NCBI GenBank assembly: GCA_021739635.1
Contig: JAIPBH010000011.1
Span: 1-64,000 of the forward strand
From: Flavobacteriaceae bacterium
GTDB lineage: Bacteria; Bacteroidota; Bacteroidia; Flavobacteriales; Flavobacteriaceae
Reading direction: 5' to 3'
Length of the DNA: 64,000 nucleotides
A model generated the notes under the pieces. That model did no database searches, was not told the origin of the DNA, and worked only from the letters and a program-made list of their open reading frames with translations. Position numbers and translations under genes: made by a program. Positions 1-8,919 of this stretch are shown here, piece after piece (position 1 is the first letter of the stretch; every line of letters starts with the position of its first letter).

Positions 1-123
1 AAGTCTTTTGAGGGTTTTAAAACCAGGGTACTAGCTAAGATAACTGCTTTGACTGTTGTTCAGTATATCAATAAATTTATCTTTGATAGAAATATTAACA
101 ATATTAAAATCAGCATTATTTAA
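1..123 (+). CDS. IS982-like transposase, 3' end only (partial at window edge)
   Basis: An open frame enters from the left edge and runs 40 codons to a TAA at 121-123. Its end, with residues such as KSFEGFKTRVLAKITALT and then VVQYINKFIF, resembles my memory of the C-terminus of IS982-family transposases, where a short basic helix and a YIN motif precede the stop. The stop is followed within 15 bases by ACAACGGGT, which reads ACCCGTTGT on the other strand and could be the terminal inverted repeat. Only the tail is visible, so family assignment is tentative and whether the element is intact cannot be told. Confidence 0.5.
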   Translation, partial: KSFEGFKTRVLAKITALTVVQYINKFIFDRNINNIKISII

Positions 124-137
124 AATGCACAACGGGT
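121..137. mobile_element. Putative right end of an IS982-like insertion sequence
   Basis: The sequence from the transposase stop to about 137 ends in CACAACGGGT, which I read as the terminal inverted repeat of the element. The element would then sit only 12 bases beyond the stop codon of the FNR-type regulator gene (149). The left end and any target-site duplication are outside the window, so the boundary is inferred. Confidence 0.4.
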
Positions 138-148
138 AATATATAGTA

Positions 149-826
149 TTATTCAACACGTCTTAAACCTTCTAAATCAATTATCTTAATTTGTTTACCA
201 ATGGTAGTAATAAGGTCTTCTTTTTTAAATTGTGAAAGTACTCTTATTGTAGATTCAGTTGCTGTTCCTATAATATTAGCAAAATCTTCCCTTGATAACA
301 ATACACTTAAAGTTCCGTCAGATTTTGTTCCAAAACTATCATTAATATAAATTAGGGTTTCGGCCAAACGTTGTCTAACAGACTTTTGCGCCATATTTAC
401 AATAACATCATCAGCTTCTTTTAAGCCATGAGCCATTTCTTTTAATAAATCTAAAGTAAAGTTTGTGTTTTTTTGAAGGTCATTAATAATTTCAGATTTT
501 GGTATAAAGCATAATTCCATATCATTTAAGGCAATAGCACTCAAATTAACACTTTCTTCACTTACCAAAGAACGTTGACCTATAAGTTCACCTTTAACAA
601 CCAATTTTATAATTTGATCCTTTCCGTTTGAACTCAACTTTGTAAGCTTACATATTCCTTCTCTAATACAGTAGATACCTTTTAAAGTATCTCCTTCTTC
701 AAAAATAGCCTCTCCTTTTTTAACAATTCTAGATGTTTTACAATTAGAAATTCTCACTAACTCTTCATTAGTTAATGCTTTTAGAGAGTTAAATTCTTTT
801 ATAATACATTGTTCACATTTACCCAT
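149..826 (-). CDS. Crp/FNR-family transcriptional regulator
   Basis: Cytoplasmic regulator with an N-terminal cyclic-nucleotide-like beta-roll (KKGEAIFEEGD, then GELIGQRSLV) and a C-terminal winged helix-turn-helix (LSREDFANIIGTATESTIRVL). I choose the start at 826 because a perfect -7 box (854-861) overlaps the longer alternative start at 856. From that start the protein is 225 residues. Near the N-terminus is CEQC, and a cysteine in NDMELCFIP aligns with Cys122 of E. coli FNR, which suggests an iron-sulfur oxygen sensor, but the third canonical N-terminal cysteine is replaced by Asn. The gene diverges from the cbb3 oxidase cluster, where FNR/FixK-type regulators are expected. It could instead be a non-Fe-S redox or heme sensor. 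Confidence 0.88.
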   Translation of the reverse strand: MGKCEQCIIKEFNSLKALTNEELVRISNCKTSRIVKKGEAIFEEGDTLKGIYCIREGICKLTKLSSNGKDQIIKLVVKGELIGQRSLVSEESVNLSAIALNDMELCFIPKSEIINDLQKNTNFTLDLLKEMAHGLKEADDVIVNMAQKSVRQRLAETLIYINDSFGTKSDGTLSVLLSREDFANIIGTATESTIRVLSQFKKEDLITTIGKQIKIIDLEGLRRVE

Positions 827-853
827 AGTAATAAACAGTAAATTAAAGAACTG

Positions 854-861
854 CAAAATTA
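854..861 (-). promoter_or_regulatory. -7 promoter box of the FNR-type regulator
   Basis: On the minus strand the sequence is TAATTTTG, an exact match to the Bacteroidetes -7 consensus TAnnTTTG. It sits about 28 bases upstream of the chosen start and inside the alternative longer reading frame, which argues against that longer start. Confidence 0.5.
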
Positions 862-894
862 ATTAAAACGCAACATATATCATATTTTAAAAAC

Positions 895-908
895 ATGACA
901 TATATCAT
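895..908. promoter_or_regulatory. FNR-type palindrome upstream of ccoI and the regulator gene
   Basis: ATGACATATATCAT, a near-perfect palindrome of the form ATGAYATNNRTCAT. A second right half-site (ACATATATCAT) lies at 874-883. The same palindrome recurs at 3348, 11179 and 19473. Its centre is about 20 bases from the ccoI -7 box, a place suited to activation. Confidence 0.6.
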
Positions 909-921
909 ATTTCATTTTTAG

Positions 922-929
922 TATATTTG
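922..929 (+). promoter_or_regulatory. -7 promoter box of ccoI
   Basis: TATATTTG matches TAnnTTTG exactly and lies about 39 bases before the ccoI start and just downstream of the FNR-type palindrome. Confidence 0.5.
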
Positions 930-967
930 AAATCTTTGCATTAGGTACTTAACGAGCAAATAAATTT

Positions 968-3343
968 ATGGAACATCATACATGTTTCCACTGTGGTTTA
1001 AACACAAAAGATTCTGAAATACTATTTGATGATAAGCCATTCTGCTGCAATGGTTGTAAAACCGTGTATGAAATTTTTTCTGCAAATGATTTAACTTGTT
1101 ATTATGATTTGCAAAAATCTCCAGGCTCTACTCCAAAAGAAATAGAAGGCAAATATAATTTTTTAGAAAACGAAAAAATTATTGAAAAATTACTAGAGTT
1201 TAATGATGGAAAAACACAAATAATCACTTTATACATTCCTAACATACATTGTAGTTCTTGCATTTGGATTTTAGAAAACTTAAACAAATTACATTCGGCT
1301 GTAAGTTCTTCCATTGTAAACTTTGGAAAAAAGACTATAAGAATTACTTATAATGCTGAAACAATTTCTTTAAAAGACTTAGTTATTCTACTAAATAGTA
1401 TTGGTTATGAACCCTTTATAAGTTTAGACGATTATGGCACCAGCAAAAAAAATATTGACCGTTCTTTAATTTATAAATTAGGTTTTGCTGGTTTTGCCTT
1501 TGGAAATGTGATGTTTTTATCATTTCCTGAATATTTCGAAGTTAATGAATTTTGGTTAGAGCAGTACAAACCACTGTTTAGATGGCTCATGTTTTCTTAT
1601 TCAATTCCTGTGGTTTTCTATTCTGCCCAAGAATATTTTATCTCAGCTTTCAAAGGATTACGATCAAAAATTTTAAATATTGATGTACCTATAGCTTTAG
1701 GTGTTTTTGTTTTATTCATTAGAAGTACTGTTGAAATTATTTTCGATTACGGTTCAGGCTTTTTTGATAGCCTTACAGGACTGGTATTCTTCTTATTATT
1801 AGGAAAGTTTTTTCAACAAAAAACCTATACCTTTTTATCATTTGAACGCGACTATAAATCATATTTCCCAATTGGAATTACTAAAATATTACCTAACGGA
1901 AAAGAAGAATCTATTCAAGTTTATGATATTGAAAAAGGAGACAGATTATTGATAAGAAATGAAGAATTAATACCAGTTGACTGCATTTTAATTAAAGGAA
2001 AAGCACACATAGACTATAGTTTTGTTACTGGCGAATCTAAAACAATTTCAAAAAATTCTGGAGACAAGCTTTTTGCTGGAGGAAAACAACTAGATGGAAG
2101 CATTGAGGTTGATGTATTAAAATCTGTTGAACAAAGTTACCTCACACAGCTATGGAGCAATGATGTATTTAAAACCGATAAAGAAGCAGTATTTACTTCA
2201 ATAACCAATAAAATAAGTAAGTCGTTTACAATTGCCATTTTATCTATAGCATTCATTTCAACAAGTTATTGGCTTTTAATTGATTCTAGCAAAGCATTAA
2301 ATGTATTTACCGCCATATTAATTATTGCTTGTCCTTGTGCATTAGCGCTTTCTGCTCCTTTTACTTTTGGAAACATTTTGCGTATTTTAGGAATGAAAAA
2401 GTTTTATTTAAAAAATGCTAGTGTTATTGAACAATTAGCCAAAATTGACACCATTATTTTTGACAAAACTGGCACAATTACTGCCAACAAAGATACTAGT
2501 ATAAGCTATGAAGGTTTAGAACTTTCAGAGGATGAAGAATCCATATTAAAAAGCACCTTGCGTGGTTCAAATCATCCGCTTAGTAGAGCATTGTACGATC
2601 TTTTAAACGAAAACAACATTGTTACTTTAGATACCTATGAAGAACATTTAGGCAAAGGGATTGAAGGCAAATACAAAGAGACACAAATAAAAATAGGCTC
2701 TGCTCCTTTTGTAGGTTATGCAACCGAATCTGTAAACTTAAACACAGCGGTTCATGTAAGCACAAATAACAATTACAAAGGAAAATTCACTTTTTATAAT
2801 GCTTACAGAAAAGGATTATCTCAACTTTTTAATAAACTAAAAACACATTATGATTTAGTGATTCTTTCTGGTGATAATGAAGGCGAAAAAGAAAACTTAA
2901 CAAAACTTCTTCCAGCTAAAACAAAATTGTTATTTAATCAAAAACCAGAAGACAAGTTAGAGTATATAAAATATCATCAAAGTGAAGGCGCTAATGTATT
3001 AATGATTGGTGATGGATTAAATGATGCCGGCGCGTTGGCACAAAGCAATGTTGGCATTGCTATTTCAGAAAATGTCAATGTTTTTTCACCTGCTTGTGAT
3101 GCCATTTTAGATGCTTCAAAATTTAATCAATTATTTGGGTATATAAAAATTACAAAAACAGCAATTAAAATTATTAAATGGAGTTTTTTATTATCATTTA
3201 TATATAATTTTATTGGGTTATATTTTGCTGTTTCAGGGCAATTATCTCCTGTATTTGCTGCAATATTAATGCCATTAAGCTCAATTAGTGTAGTTGCATT
3301 CACAACACTAGCAACTAATTTAGCAGGAAAAAAACTAAAATAA
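968..3343 (+). CDS. ccoI: Heavy-metal P1B-type ATPase (CcoI/FixI), copper transport for cbb3 oxidase
   Basis: Inner-membrane ATPase of 791 residues thought to supply copper to the cbb3 oxidase. It begins with a cysteine-rich metal-binding region (C6, C9, C26, C27, C30). A second metal-binding domain follows with IHCSSC near residue 92. Eight predicted membrane helices carry the CPC ion-binding motif at about 455-457. The cytoplasmic part holds DKTGT (phosphorylated Asp about 499), the SNHPLS motif of P1B ATPases, and GDGLNDAGAL. The two-part N-terminus is typical of FixI/CcoI rather than CopA. It is the first gene after the FNR-type site, and ccoS follows after about 70 bases that hold another palindrome. 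The family is certain; the copper role is taken from family knowledge and context. Confidence 0.93.
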   Translation: MEHHTCFHCGLNTKDSEILFDDKPFCCNGCKTVYEIFSANDLTCYYDLQKSPGSTPKEIEGKYNFLENEKIIEKLLEFNDGKTQIITLYIPNIHCSSCIWILENLNKLHSAVSSSIVNFGKKTIRITYNAETISLKDLVILLNSIGYEPFISLDDYGTSKKNIDRSLIYKLGFAGFAFGNVMFLSFPEYFEVNEFWLEQYKPLFRWLMFSYSIPVVFYSAQEYFISAFKGLRSKILNIDVPIALGVFVLFIRSTVEIIFDYGSGFFDSLTGLVFFLLLGKFFQQKTYTFLSFERDYKSYFPIGITKILPNGKEESIQVYDIEKGDRLLIRNEELIPVDCILIKGKAHIDYSFVTGESKTISKNSGDKLFAGGKQLDGSIEVDVLKSVEQSYLTQLWSNDVFKTDKEAVFTSITNKISKSFTIAILSIAFISTSYWLLIDSSKALNVFTAILIIACPCALALSAPFTFGNILRILGMKKFYLKNASVIEQLAKIDTIIFDKTGTITANKDTSISYEGLELSEDEESILKSTLRGSNHPLSRALYDLLNENNIVTLDTYEEHLGKGIEGKYKETQIKIGSAPFVGYATESVNLNTAVHVSTNNNYKGKFTFYNAYRKGLSQLFNKLKTHYDLVILSGDNEGEKENLTKLLPAKTKLLFNQKPEDKLEYIKYHQSEGANVLMIGDGLNDAGALAQSNVGIAISENVNVFSPACDAILDASKFNQLFGYIKITKTAIKIIKWSFLLSFIYNFIGLYFAVSGQLSPVFAAILMPLSSISVVAFTTLATNLAGKKLK

Positions 3344-3347
3344 AAAC

Positions 3348-3361
3348 ATGATATATATCAT
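3348..3361. promoter_or_regulatory. FNR-type palindrome upstream of ccoS
   Basis: ATGATATATATCAT is a perfect 14-base palindrome in the 68-base gap between ccoI and ccoS. It suggests that ccoS-ccoNOQP has its own anaerobically controlled promoter apart from read-through from ccoI. Confidence 0.6.
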
Positions 3362-3411
3362 TTTATTAAATAAACCTTGAAAGTATTTTTAACCCTTTAA
3401 TTAAAATAAAC

Positions 3412-3597
3412 ATGAGCGTCATTTATGTAATGTTAGCTGCAAGCGTTGTTATAGCTGTCATTTTTTTTGTAGTATTCATTTTAGCTGTAAAAAGTGGTCA
3501 ATTTGATGATAGTTATACACCTTCTGTTCGTATGTTATTTGAAGACGAACTTGTCAAAGAAAAATCCAATAAAGCAACTCTAACCAAACAAGATTAA
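3412..3597 (+). CDS. ccoS: cbb3-type cytochrome oxidase assembly protein CcoS
   Basis: A 61-residue protein with one N-terminal membrane helix (about residues 4-26), then KSGQFDD and a short acidic tail, the classical CcoS layout. CcoS is needed for cofactor insertion into the cbb3 oxidase. It lies 11 bases before ccoNO. Confidence 0.92.
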   Translation: MSVIYVMLAASVVIAVIFFVVFILAVKSGQFDDSYTPSVRMLFEDELVKEKSNKATLTKQD

Positions 3598-3608
3598 TTA
3601 TTAAATTT

Positions 3609-5798
3609 ATGGAAGTACAACAATTTCATTACGATAATAAAATCGTTACAAAATTCATTTATGCCACAATAGTTTTTGGAGTGGTTGGAATGACAGTAGG
3701 TTTACTACTCGCATTTCTGTTTTTATTCCCAAGTTTAACCGATGGGATTTCCTGGCTAAGTTTTGGTCGTTTAAGACCATTACATACTAATGCCGTAATT
3801 TTTGCATTTGTGGGAAATGCCATGTTTGCAGGTATTTATTACTCCTTACAAAGATTGCTTAAAGCTCGTATGGCGAGTGACCTTTTAAGTAATATTAACT
3901 TTTGGGGTTGGCAACTTATTATTGTTGCTGCAGCCGTTACACTTCCTCTTGGTATGACAACTTCTAAAGAGTATGCCGAATTAGAATGGCCTATAGATAT
4001 AGCCATTGCTTTAATTTGGGTTGTCTTTGGTGTGAATATGATTTGGACTATTTTAAAAAGAAGACAACGTCACTTATACGTTGCCATTTGGTTTTACATT
4101 GCTACGTTTGTAACCGTTGCTGTTCTTCATATTTTTAATAGTTTAGAATTACCAGTTAGTTTAACAGGTATGAAAAGTTACTCTGTTTATGCAGGTGTAC
4201 AAGATGCACTAGTACAATGGTGGTATGGCCATAATGCTGTGGCATTCTTCTTAACAACTCCTTTCTTAGGATTAATGTACTATTTTGTACCAAAAGCAGC
4301 AAATAGACCTGTGTATTCATACAGACTTTCAATTGTTCACTTCTGGTCATTAATATTTATCTATATCTGGGCAGGACCTCACCATTTACTATATACAGCT
4401 TTACCAGAATGGGCACAAAGTTTAGGTACAACATTTTCAATTATGTTATTAATGCCTTCATGGGGAGGTATGATAAACGGTTTGTTAACATTACGCGGTG
4501 CATGGGATAAAGTAAGAGTAGATCCTGTTTTAAAATTTTTAGTAGTAGCCATTACCGGTTATGGAATGGCAACTTTTGAAGGGCCAACATTATCATTAAA
4601 AAATGTAAACGCCATTGCGCATTTTACAGATTGGATTATTGCACACGTTCATGTTGGAGCACTAGCATGGAATGGTTTTATGGCTTTTGGTATGATTTAT
4701 TATCTAGTTCCTAGACTATTTAAAACAAAATTATTTTCTTTAGGTTTAGCTAATTTACATTTCTGGTTAGGCACCTTAGGTATCATTATGTACGCATTAC
4801 CTATGTATGTTGCAGGGTTTACTCAAGCCAGTATGTGGAAACAATTTAATCCTGATGGAACCTTAGTTTATGGTAATTTCTTAGAAACAGTTACAGAAAT
4901 TATGCCTATGTATTGGATGCGTGCTATTGGTGGCACATTATATCTATCTGGTATGCTAATTTTAGTTTACAATATCATTGCAACAATTAAATCTGGAAGT
5001 GCCGTAACTGATGAATTAGCAGAAGCTCCTGCGTTAGAGCGCGTTTCTAAACACAGATTAGCTGGTGAAGGATGGCATTCTTGGTTAGAACGTAAACCAG
5101 TAAAATTAACTATATATGCAACCATTGCCATTCTTATTGGTGGTATTGTTCAAATTATTCCAACCATATTAGTTAAATCTAATATCCCAACTATTGCAAG
5201 TGTAAAACCTTATACTCCTCTTGAGCTTGAAGGACGCGATCTTTACATACGTGAAGGTTGTGTGGGTTGCCACTCGCAAATGATACGTCCTTTTAGAAGT
5301 GAAGTAGAAAGATATGGAGAATATTCTAAAGCTGGTGAATATGTATATGACCATCCATTCCTTTGGGGAAGTAAGCGTACAGGACCAGATTTACATCGTG
5401 AAGGTGGAAAATATTCTGATAACTGGCATTTAAATCATATGTATGACCCACGAAGCACCTCTAGTGGATCTATTATGCCGAGTTATCAATGGCTAGTTAA
5501 AAATGAGCTTGACAAATCTCAAACAGAGGCTAAAATGAAAACAATGGTTTCTCTAGGAGTTCCTTATACCGAGCAAGATATTGCCAATGCACAACAATTA
5601 ATGCTAGATCAAGGTACTCAAATTGAACAAAATTTATATAATGATCCAGATTTTGTTGCTAGTTATGAAGCAGACAAAAAGAATGCAGCTGATAGTGGTA
5701 CACCATTCATTGAAATGAAAAATCGTGAAATAGTAGCTTTAATTGCTTATTTACAACGATTAGGAACAGACATTAAAGTAAAAGATGGTCAAAACTAA
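3609..5798 (+). CDS. ccoN: cbb3-type cytochrome c oxidase, fused subunits I and II (CcoN-CcoO)
   Basis: Terminal oxidase of 729 residues reducing O2 with electrons from cytochrome c at low oxygen. Residues 1-about 470 are the CcoN heme-copper subunit with multiple membrane helices. Visible ligands include RPLHTN (low-spin heme), [10 protein letters not shown] (CuB and the Tyr-His region), GPHHLLY (CuB) and [11 protein letters not shown] (hemes). After a short linker, residues about 510-729 are CcoO: a membrane anchor, the heme-c site CVGCH at 551-555 and the IRPFRSE motif. The fusion is common in Bacteroidetes and there is no internal stop. ccoQ follows after 19 bases. Confidence 0.96.
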   Translation: MEVQQFHYDNKIVTKFIYATIVFGVVGMTVGLLLAFLFLFPSLTDGISWLSFGRLRPLHTNAVIFAFVGNAMFAGIYYSLQRLLKARMASDLLSNINFWGWQLIIVAAAVTLPLGMTTSKEYAELEWPIDIAIALIWVVFGVNMIWTILKRRQRHLYVAIWFYIATFVTVAVLHIFNSLELPVSLTGMKSYSVYAGVQDALVQWWYGHNAVAFFLTTPFLGLMYYFVPKAANRPVYSYRLSIVHFWSLIFIYIWAGPHHLLYTALPEWAQSLGTTFSIMLLMPSWGGMINGLLTLRGAWDKVRVDPVLKFLVVAITGYGMATFEGPTLSLKNVNAIAHFTDWIIAHVHVGALAWNGFMAFGMIYYLVPRLFKTKLFSLGLANLHFWLGTLGIIMYALPMYVAGFTQASMWKQFNPDGTLVYGNFLETVTEIMPMYWMRAIGGTLYLSGMLILVYNIIATIKSGSAVTDELAEAPALERVSKHRLAGEGWHSWLERKPVKLTIYATIAILIGGIVQIIPTILVKSNIPTIASVKPYTPLELEGRDLYIREGCVGCHSQMIRPFRSEVERYGEYSKAGEYVYDHPFLWGSKRTGPDLHREGGKYSDNWHLNHMYDPRSTSSGSIMPSYQWLVKNELDKSQTEAKMKTMVSLGVPYTEQDIANAQQLMLDQGTQIEQNLYNDPDFVASYEADKKNAADSGTPFIEMKNREIVALIAYLQRLGTDIKVKDGQN

Positions 5799-5817
5799 TT
5801 AATGCAATAAAGAAATC

Positions 5818-6009
5818 ATGTTGAAATTTGTCAAAAATTATATGGAAACCATTTCAGGAATTGAAATTTATCCAATTATATCTTTACTTATATTTTTTAC
5901 ATTCTTTGTAATTCTATTCTGGTGGGTATTTACTGCCAAAAAAGAATACATCAATGTAGTAAGTAATCTTCCTTTAGAAAACAATAACCAAAACGATATT
6001 TTGTTATGA
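5818..6009 (+). CDS. ccoQ: CcoQ-like small subunit of cbb3 oxidase
   Basis: A 63-residue protein with one membrane helix (about 20-40, ending FWWVFTAKK) and a polar tail. It is placed between ccoNO and ccoP and overlaps ccoP by four bases (ATGA). Sequence conservation of this subunit is low, so the name rests on size, topology and position. Confidence 0.8.
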   Translation: MLKFVKNYMETISGIEIYPIISLLIFFTFFVILFWWVFTAKKEYINVVSNLPLENNNQNDILL

Positions 6010-6953
6010 GAAATCTTTTTCCATCTTACGTCAGAGTTCCATTAGTATTCTTCTTAATCTTTGGACTTGTAGAATATTTTGTTGATTCTGGCAGTCAACC
6101 AGCATTTATAAAATTCCCAATAGTACTTTTATTTTTACTACTGGTATTATTAATTCTTATAGCTATTGAAGCTATTATTGGTGCCTTAGAAAACGTGATG
6201 TTCCAAAGCTTAACTGAAGAAGGAAAAGAACGCTTTTTAGCTTCAAAAAACAAAGTTCCACAATTCAACTGGATTAAAAATATCTATAAAAAATTAGCAG
6301 GAACAAAACCAATTGAAGAAGAAGGTGAACTTATTTTAGACCATAATTATGATGGTATAAAAGAACTTGACAACTCATTACCGCCTTGGTGGTTATATTC
6401 ATTTTACGCCTCTATAATTTTTGCCGTTGTATATTTAGTAAACGTTCATATTCTTGGAAACAATAGTCAGTTTGATGAATATGCAATTGAATATAAAGAA
6501 GCCGAAATTAGTATTGCAGAGTACAAAAAAAACGCAAAAGATTTAGTAGATATTAATACCGTAACCTTACTTACTGATGCTGCCGATTTAAATAGCGGTA
6601 AAGCCATTTTTACGCAAAATTGTATTCCTTGCCATATGGCTGATGGTGGTGGTGGTATTGGACCAAACTTAACCGATAACCATTGGATTTTAGGTGGTGG
6701 TATTAAAAATGTATTTAACACAATTACAGAAGGTGGACGTGACGGAAAAGGAATGATTTCTTGGAAACAAAGTTTTAAACCTTCAGAAATTGCTCAAGTT
6801 GCTAGTTATGTTCTATCATTACAAGGCACCACGCCTGCTAATCCTAAAGCTGCTGAAGGTGAAATTTGGGTTGATGAAACCGCAACTGCTCCAACCGAAG
6901 CTATAGAAACAACCACTGTTGAAGCAGATTCCCTTTCAATATCTGCTAATTAA
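6006..6953 (+). CDS. ccoP: cbb3-type cytochrome c oxidase subunit III (CcoP), monoheme
   Basis: A 315-residue membrane cytochrome c that delivers electrons to CcoN. It has membrane helices near the N-terminus and again near 130-150, the FixP N-terminal signature (NSLPPWWLYSF), then a cytochrome c domain with CIPCH at about 206-210 and a distal Met in KGMISW. Proteobacterial CcoP is usually diheme; only one CXXCH is present here, which fits other Bacteroidetes. The C-terminus is a Thr/Glu-rich tail. Translation is likely coupled to ccoQ by the overlap. Confidence 0.93.
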   Translation: MRNLFPSYVRVPLVFFLIFGLVEYFVDSGSQPAFIKFPIVLLFLLLVLLILIAIEAIIGALENVMFQSLTEEGKERFLASKNKVPQFNWIKNIYKKLAGTKPIEEEGELILDHNYDGIKELDNSLPPWWLYSFYASIIFAVVYLVNVHILGNNSQFDEYAIEYKEAEISIAEYKKNAKDLVDINTVTLLTDAADLNSGKAIFTQNCIPCHMADGGGGIGPNLTDNHWILGGGIKNVFNTITEGGRDGKGMISWKQSFKPSEIAQVASYVLSLQGTTPANPKAAEGEIWVDETATAPTEAIETTTVEADSLSISAN

Positions 6954-6973
6954 AAATTAAACAAATATTTTAA

Positions 6974-7008
6974 GAAGCAATAATATAAACATCTAATATT
7001 ATTGCTTC
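6974..7008 (+). promoter_or_regulatory. Intercistronic hairpin between ccoP and ccoG
   Basis: GAAGCAATAATAT and ATATTATTGCTTC form a perfect 13-base-pair stem with a 9-base loop. There is no strong U-run after it, so it looks like a processing, stability or partial-termination hairpin that would separate expression of the oxidase subunits from the assembly genes. Confidence 0.45.
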
Positions 7009-7033
7009 TATAATCTTATCATCTCATCAAAAA

Positions 7034-8458
7034 ATGGAAACCCCAGAAAACGAAAAATTTAGAGATTCAATTAGTACTATAAATGAGGAAGGTAAACGTG
7101 CTTGGATTTTTCCTAAAAAACCAAGTGGAAAATTTTATGAGTATAGAAAATTAGTAAGCTATATCTTATTAATATTTTTAGTTGCCGCACCTTTTATAAA
7201 AATAAATGGAAATCAATTTTTAATGTTCAATATTTTAGAACGTCGATTTAACATTTTTAGTTTTCCGTTTTGGCCTCAAGATTTTCATTTGTTTGTAATT
7301 TCAATGATAACTGGAGTCATCTTTATAACACTTTTTACAGTAGCTTTTGGACGCATTTTTTGTGGATGGATTTGCCCTCAAACTATTTTTATGGAAATGG
7401 TTTTTAGACGTATTGAATTTTGGATAGATGGAGACAGAGGAAAACAAATAAAACTTGCTAAACAACCTTGGAATGCCGAAAAAATAAGAAAACGTCTTTT
7501 AAAGTGGTTTATCTTTTTAGTCATTTCATTTTTAATTGCCAATGTATTTTTAGCATACTTAATTGGAAGCGATAAAGTAATTCAATATGTAATAGAAGGT
7601 CCAGTTAAGCATTTATCAACGCTTTTCCCTTTAGGTATTTTTACAGCCGTATTCTACTTTGTATTTGCTTGGTTTAGAGAACAAGTTTGTATTATTGCTT
7701 GCCCATACGGAAGACTACAAGGCGTTTTATTAGATAACAAATCAATCATTGTAGCTTACGACCATAAACGTGGAGAAGCTGAAAACGGTAGAAAAAAATG
7801 GCGTAATGACGAAGATAGAAATGCTTTAGGACATGGAGATTGTATAGATTGTACCCAATGTGTTCATGTATGCCCAACAGGAATAGATATAAGAAACGGT
7901 ACGCAACTAGAATGTGTAAACTGCACGGCTTGTATTGATGAGTGTGATTCTATTATGGAAAAAGTAGGTCTTGAAAAAGGACTTATTAGATATACTAGTG
8001 AAGCAGAAATAGAAAACAAAGAGCCTTTTAAACTAACTGCCAGAATGAAAGGCTATATTGCAGTTCTTATTATCCTTATTGGAGTTTTAACTGGCATGTT
8101 ATTTTTAAGAAATGATGTAGAAGCCACAGTATTAAGATTACCAGGACAATTATTTGAACATAAAGAAAACAATATTATAAGTAATGTGTTTACTTATAAA
8201 TTAGTAAATAAAACTACCAAAGAAATTGATAATGTAGTTTTTAAACTAAGAAAATATAAAGGCACTATTAAATTAGTTTCAACTAAAGATAACTTCACTG
8301 TTCCTGCACAAGGAATTAAAGAAGGTACCTTATTTATTGAAATTAATAAAAGTGATTTAAACGGCGATAAAAACAAATTAATGATTGAGGTTTATAGTGA
8401 TGATAAACTCATTGAAACCACAACTGTTAACTTTTTAGGACCAAGAAGTTACAACTAA
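7034..8458 (+). CDS. ccoG: Cytochrome c oxidase accessory protein CcoG
   Basis: A 474-residue membrane iron-sulfur protein implicated in copper handling for cbb3 assembly. Several membrane helices (about 40-60, 85-110, 160-180, 195-215) carry the CGWICPQ and CIIACPYGR motifs. A 2[4Fe-4S] ferredoxin-like part follows (CIDCTQCVHVCP and CVNCTACIDEC), then another helix (about 345) and a periplasmic Ig-like C-terminal domain. This architecture is specific to CcoG/FixG. The gene is followed after 12 bases by fixH. Confidence 0.94.
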   Translation: METPENEKFRDSISTINEEGKRAWIFPKKPSGKFYEYRKLVSYILLIFLVAAPFIKINGNQFLMFNILERRFNIFSFPFWPQDFHLFVISMITGVIFITLFTVAFGRIFCGWICPQTIFMEMVFRRIEFWIDGDRGKQIKLAKQPWNAEKIRKRLLKWFIFLVISFLIANVFLAYLIGSDKVIQYVIEGPVKHLSTLFPLGIFTAVFYFVFAWFREQVCIIACPYGRLQGVLLDNKSIIVAYDHKRGEAENGRKKWRNDEDRNALGHGDCIDCTQCVHVCPTGIDIRNGTQLECVNCTACIDECDSIMEKVGLEKGLIRYTSEAEIENKEPFKLTARMKGYIAVLIILIGVLTGMLFLRNDVEATVLRLPGQLFEHKENNIISNVFTYKLVNKTTKEIDNVVFKLRKYKGTIKLVSTKDNFTVPAQGIKEGTLFIEINKSDLNGDKNKLMIEVYSDDKLIETTTVNFLGPRSYN

Positions 8459-8470
8459 AATAAAAATATT

Positions 8471-8917
8471 ATGAAATTTAATTGGGGAACCGGAATTATT
8501 ATAGCTTTTGTTTGCTTCATTTCATTCATTATGTATTTTGTTATTTCAATGAATTTTAATGATAAATACAATCATGATTTAGTAACAGAAGACTATTATA
8601 AAGTAGAGCTAGGCTTTCAAAATGATATTAACAAACAAAAAAATGCTAACGCACTTGAAGAAAATATAACATATACCAAAACAAGTGAAGGTTTGCTTTT
8701 AAAGTTTCCTCAAGTATTAGATTCAAAAAAAATTACTGGTAAAGTGTTCCTATATAGACCGTCTAACAAACAACTAGATTTTGAAACTCCAATTTCATTG
8801 TCTGAACCTTATTTGCTCGTACCTGACAAACGTTTATTAGATGGTCGATGGAACATTTCTATTGATTGGCAGTATAATGGTAAATCATATTTATATAAAA
8901 AATCTATAGTCTATTAA
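8471..8917 (+). CDS. fixH: FixH family protein (CcoH), oxidase assembly
   Basis: A 148-residue protein with one N-terminal membrane helix (about 5-27) and a periplasmic beta-rich domain. The segment after the helix (NDKYNHDLVTEDYYKVELGF) is typical of FixH. In other bacteria FixH/CcoH helps cbb3 assembly and interacts with the copper pump. It lies 2 bases before the TauE-like gene. Confidence 0.88.
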   Translation: MKFNWGTGIIIAFVCFISFIMYFVISMNFNDKYNHDLVTEDYYKVELGFQNDINKQKNANALEENITYTKTSEGLLLKFPQVLDSKKITGKVFLYRPSNKQLDFETPISLSEPYLLVPDKRLLDGRWNISIDWQYNGKSYLYKKSIVY

Positions 8918-8919
8918 AT

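Noticed and set aside
3609-5798. CcoN-CcoO fusion as a novelty
   Set aside because: Fused CcoNO is well known in Bacteroidetes, so it is noted only as a lineage marker.
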